Shown here: positions 13,342 through 16,945 of the stretch, piece by piece
Layout of the letters: every line of letters begins with the position of its first letter
Position numbering within the stretch: the first letter of the stretch is position 1
From: VGXO01 sp964614695
Lineage (GTDB): Bacteria > Planctomycetota > Phycisphaerae > Phycisphaerales > SM1A02
Direction: 5' to 3'
Length of the DNA: 16,945 bases
NCBI GenBank assembly: GCA_964614695.1
Contig: CAZTMB010000060.1
Location: forward strand, 1-16,945
Notes under the pieces: model-generated
Seen by the model: the letters and a program-made list of their open reading frames with translations, nothing else
Told to the model about the DNA's origin: nothing
The model's database searches: none
Position numbers and translations under genes: made by a program

Positions 13342-14732
13342 GACGAAGTCCCTCGACCGCCGCGATCGGCGTCGCGGATCGCCCGCCGGCGGGCCTCGAG
13401 CCGCGCCGCGGCCTCCGCCTCGAAGCCGTGGTCGGTCGGGTCGTAGTAGTGGCGCGGCTCGGGCAGGTAGTTCGTGGTGCCGAGCCCGTCCTTCGCATCG
13501 TGCGGGCTGCGATAGGCCTCCGCGGCGCCGTGCGAATCGGACCGCGACGCGTAGCGGTCCCGCATCGCCTCGCCGGTGCGGTCGCGAAGGTGCTCGGGCA
13601 CCTCGAGGGTGCGACCTTCCTTGACCTCGGCCATCGCCGACCAGATCGCCCGCGCCGTCGCGTTGCTCTTGGGGGCCTGGGCCATGTAGAGGACCGCCTG
13701 AGCGAGGGTCAATTGGCACTCGGGCATGCCGACCCGTTCGGTGATCGCCCACGCGGCCGCCGCGATCTCGAGCGCCCGCGGATCGGCGAGCCCGATGTCT
13801 TCGCTCGCGAGGATCGCGATCCGCCGCGCGACGATGCGGGGGTCCTCGCCGCCCGCAAGCAGTCGCGCGAGCCAGTGGATCGCGGCATCGGGATCGGACC
13901 CACGCATCGACTTGATGAGCGCACTGAGCAGGTCGTAGTGGGCGTCGCCGTCGCGATCGTGGCGGAGCCGCTTCGATTGGAGCGACGCTTCGGCGTCGGC
14001 GAGGGAGATGCGGACGAGTTCCGAACCCGCCTGATCGGCGGCAACCCGACAGGAGCAGGCGGCGATCTCAAGGGCCCCGAGCGCCCGTCGCGCATCGCCG
14101 CCGCTGCGCTCGGCGAGCAGTTCGAGGGCGTCCGCATCGATCTCGACCTGTCGGCCCGGGAAGCCGCGGGGGTGCGCGATCGCCCGCGTGATCACCTCGC
14201 GGATCTCCGCCGAACCGAGCGGCTTCACCTCCGCAAGCGCCGAGCGACTGACGAGCGCCGCGTTCACCGCGAAGCCGGGGTTCTCGGTGGTCGCGCCGAC
14301 GAGCGAGAGCGTGCCGCGTTCGACGTCGGCAAGGAGCGAGTCCTGCTGGGCCTTCGAGAAGCGATGGATCTCGTCGAGGAAGAGGACCGTCGGGCGACCG
14401 GAGTCCTCGAGGCGCCGCCCGGCCTCGTCGATCAGCTCGCGGATTCTGGCGACGCCGATCATCGCCGCATGGGCGGCCTCGAACTTCGCGCCCACGCTCT
14501 CGGCGAGCACGCGACCGAGCGTCGTCTTCCCGGTGCCCGGGGGGCCATGCAGGATGAGCGAGCCGATCCGGCCGGTCGCGACGAGTCGACGAAGGAAGCC
14601 GCCGTCGCCGAGAAGATGCGACTGCCCGACCACCTCCTCGAGCGATCGAGGCCGAACTCGCTCGGCGAGCGGCTCGGCTTCGCGGCGGCGATCGAGCCGG
14701 GCTTCCTGCCACAGATCGGGGGCCGAAGGCAT
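13338..14732 (-). CDS. rarA: Replication-associated recombination protein A (RarA/MgsA, AAA+ ATPase)
   Basis: RarA is a clamp-loader-related AAA+ ATPase acting at stalled replication forks. The 464-residue protein has LAERVRPRSLEEVVGQSHLLG near 23-43, Walker A GPPGTGKT at 63-70, Walker B VLFLDEIHRF near 116-125, sensor 1 GATTENPGFAVNAALVSR near 146-163, then the family lid and tetramerisation regions (SALIKSMRGSDPDAAIHWLARLL, SEDIGLADPRAL) and a PHD-type C-terminal segment ending in YLPEPRHYYDPTDHG. Length matches (E. coli 447). The ATG at 14732 gives the conventional N-terminus; upstream in-frame sequence to 14918 covers the glmS promoter region and was excluded. No ribosome binding site is visible; TAGCAT lies eight bases before the ATG. 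It is coupled to the cyclo-ligase and divergent from glmS (184 bp). Confidence 0.94.
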   Translation of the reverse strand: MPSAPDLWQEARLDRRREAEPLAERVRPRSLEEVVGQSHLLGDGGFLRRLVATGRIGSLILHGPPGTGKTTLGRVLAESVGAKFEAAHAAMIGVARIRELIDEAGRRLEDSGRPTVLFLDEIHRFSKAQQDSLLADVERGTLSLVGATTENPGFAVNAALVSRSALAEVKPLGSAEIREVITRAIAHPRGFPGRQVEIDADALELLAERSGGDARRALGALEIAACSCRVAADQAGSELVRISLADAEASLQSKRLRHDRDGDAHYDLLSALIKSMRGSDPDAAIHWLARLLAGGEDPRIVARRIAILASEDIGLADPRALEIAAAAWAITERVGMPECQLTLAQAVLYMAQAPKSNATARAIWSAMAEVKEGRTLEVPEHLRDRTGEAMRDRYASRSDSHGAAEAYRSPHDAKDGLGTTNYLPEPRHYYDPTDHGFEAEAAARLEARRRAIRDADRGGRGTSS

Positions 14733-14792
14733 GGGGGCGGATGCTACGAGGCGGCGCCGGCGGTTCCCATAACCAACTCGGGAGTCTTCGTC

Positions 14793-14808
14793 CTCGACGC
14801 GAGTCGAG
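14793..14808. repeat. Hairpin with GCGA tetraloop upstream of glmS
   Basis: CTCGAC (14793-14798), GCGA and GTCGAG (14803-14808) form a perfect 6-bp stem closed by a GNRA-type tetraloop when read rightward, about 110 bases before the glmS start and about 60 bases before the rarA start on the other strand. A second stem (14875-14891) lies closer to glmS. It does not resemble the glmS ribozyme as I know it. Confidence 0.35.
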
Positions 14809-14874
14809 TCGGGCGCTTCAATCGCCTTCCGGCTCAGCCTGAACGGCGATCCGGTCGATCTGCCCGTGCGTCTT

Positions 14875-14891
14875 CGATCCAATCCGGATCG
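14875..14891 (+). repeat. Hairpin in the glmS leader (CGATCC/GGATCG)
   Basis: CGATCC (14875-14880) and GGATCG (14886-14891) pair across the loop AATCC, ending 25 bases before the glmS ATG and just upstream of its ribosome binding site GGAG (14905-14908). It could be an mRNA leader structure or chance; the GATC words involved are frequent here. Confidence 0.3.
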
Positions 14892-14916
14892 GGACGCCCT
14901 TTGCGGAGCCTTGAGC

Positions 14917-16752
<1,836 letters not shown>

Positions 16753-16769
16753 CGCGGCGGTCGCGCCTC

Positions 16770-16775
16770 TACACT
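16770..16775 (+). promoter_or_regulatory. -10-like box (TACACT-N6-ATG)
   Basis: TACACT is followed by six bases (GAGGTG) and the ATG at 16782, as at moaD and at 9671. Here the six bases include GAGG, but at two bases from the ATG it is too close to act as a normal ribosome binding site. No terminator is seen between the glmS stop and this box. Confidence 0.45.
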
Positions 16776-16781
16776 GAGGTG

Positions 16782-16945
16782 ATGAAGACCCACCTGTTCC
16801 GCGCGACCTTGGTCGCCGCCGTGTTCACGCTGTCCGCACCGATCTTCGCCGGCCAGCAAGCGCCGGCGGTAGACGCCGCGCCAGTCGCGGAGCCCGCGAT
16901 GCCCGCCGCCCATGCCGCGATCGCGCCGCTTGGCTTCATGGCCGG
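16782..16945 (+). CDS. Secreted protein, N-terminal part only (cut by window end)
   Basis: Fifty-four full codons are present and the frame is open to the window edge. The product begins MKTHLFRATLVAAVFTLSAP followed by IFAGQQA: a short basic start, a hydrophobic core and a likely signal peptidase I cleavage after IFA, so the protein is exported. An Ala/Pro-rich linker follows, and the visible end IAPLGFMAG resembles the opening of small beta-barrel domains that start 'xLxFLxGxW' (nitrobindin-like or DUF1579/DUF6265 types). That last point rests on eight residues and is only a hint. The ATG at 16782 is supported by TACACT six bases upstream. Confidence 0.7.
   Translation, partial: MKTHLFRATLVAAVFTLSAPIFAGQQAPAVDAAPVAEPAMPAAHAAIAPLGFMA

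Overview
High-GC bacterial chromosome segment, gene-dense, with no gene-free stretch longer than about 235 bp and no RNA genes, insertion sequences or CRISPR arrays that I can see. The phylum cannot be fixed from this window. The combination of high GC, frequent GATCG-containing words, an L,D-transpeptidase and -10-like boxes placed almost directly on start codons would suit a peptidoglycan-containing planctomycete (Phycisphaerae-like) or a similar free-living bacterium; that is inference only.

The left 9.5 kb is a molybdenum-cofactor (Moco) and molybdoenzyme island. A leftward unit starts with a FdhF/YdeP-type molybdopterin oxidoreductase (7147-9474) and continues through fdhD, a MOSC-domain protein, moaA and a TauE/SafE-type permease, with 4-bp ATGA overlaps at the first three junctions. 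Rightward moaD-moaE (3211-3878) sits inside it on the other strand. A second leftward unit, moeA-moaC-mogA-mobA (217-3184), follows. Together these encode GTP to cPMP (MoaA, MoaC), cPMP to molybdopterin (MoaD/MoaE), adenylation and Mo insertion (MogA, MoeA), dinucleotide attachment (MobA), sulfuration (FdhD, probably the MOSC protein) and one client enzyme. The MoaD-activating enzyme (MoeB), a molybdate ABC importer and an electron-transfer partner for the oxidoreductase are not in the window. The permease frame has no stop after its membrane domain. It stays open antisense across all of moaE and moaD and ends 13 nt before the moeA start, so the two leftward units may be one noncontiguous operon.

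The right half is housekeeping or accessory: a small unrecognised helical protein (9671-9937, rightward), an Old Yellow Enzyme-type flavin oxidoreductase (leftward), a LysM/L,D-transpeptidase cell-wall enzyme (leftward), a coupled rarA plus 5-formyltetrahydrofolate cyclo-ligase pair (leftward), glmS (rightward, divergent from rarA) and the start of a secreted protein cut by the window end. The first 105 bases are the tail of a membrane protein, possibly a short-chain fatty acid transporter.

Three rightward genes share TANACT-N6-ATG directly upstream of the start and lack a well-placed ribosome binding site (two have none; the third has only a poorly spaced GAGG), which points to leaderless transcription as a recurring mode in this genome.
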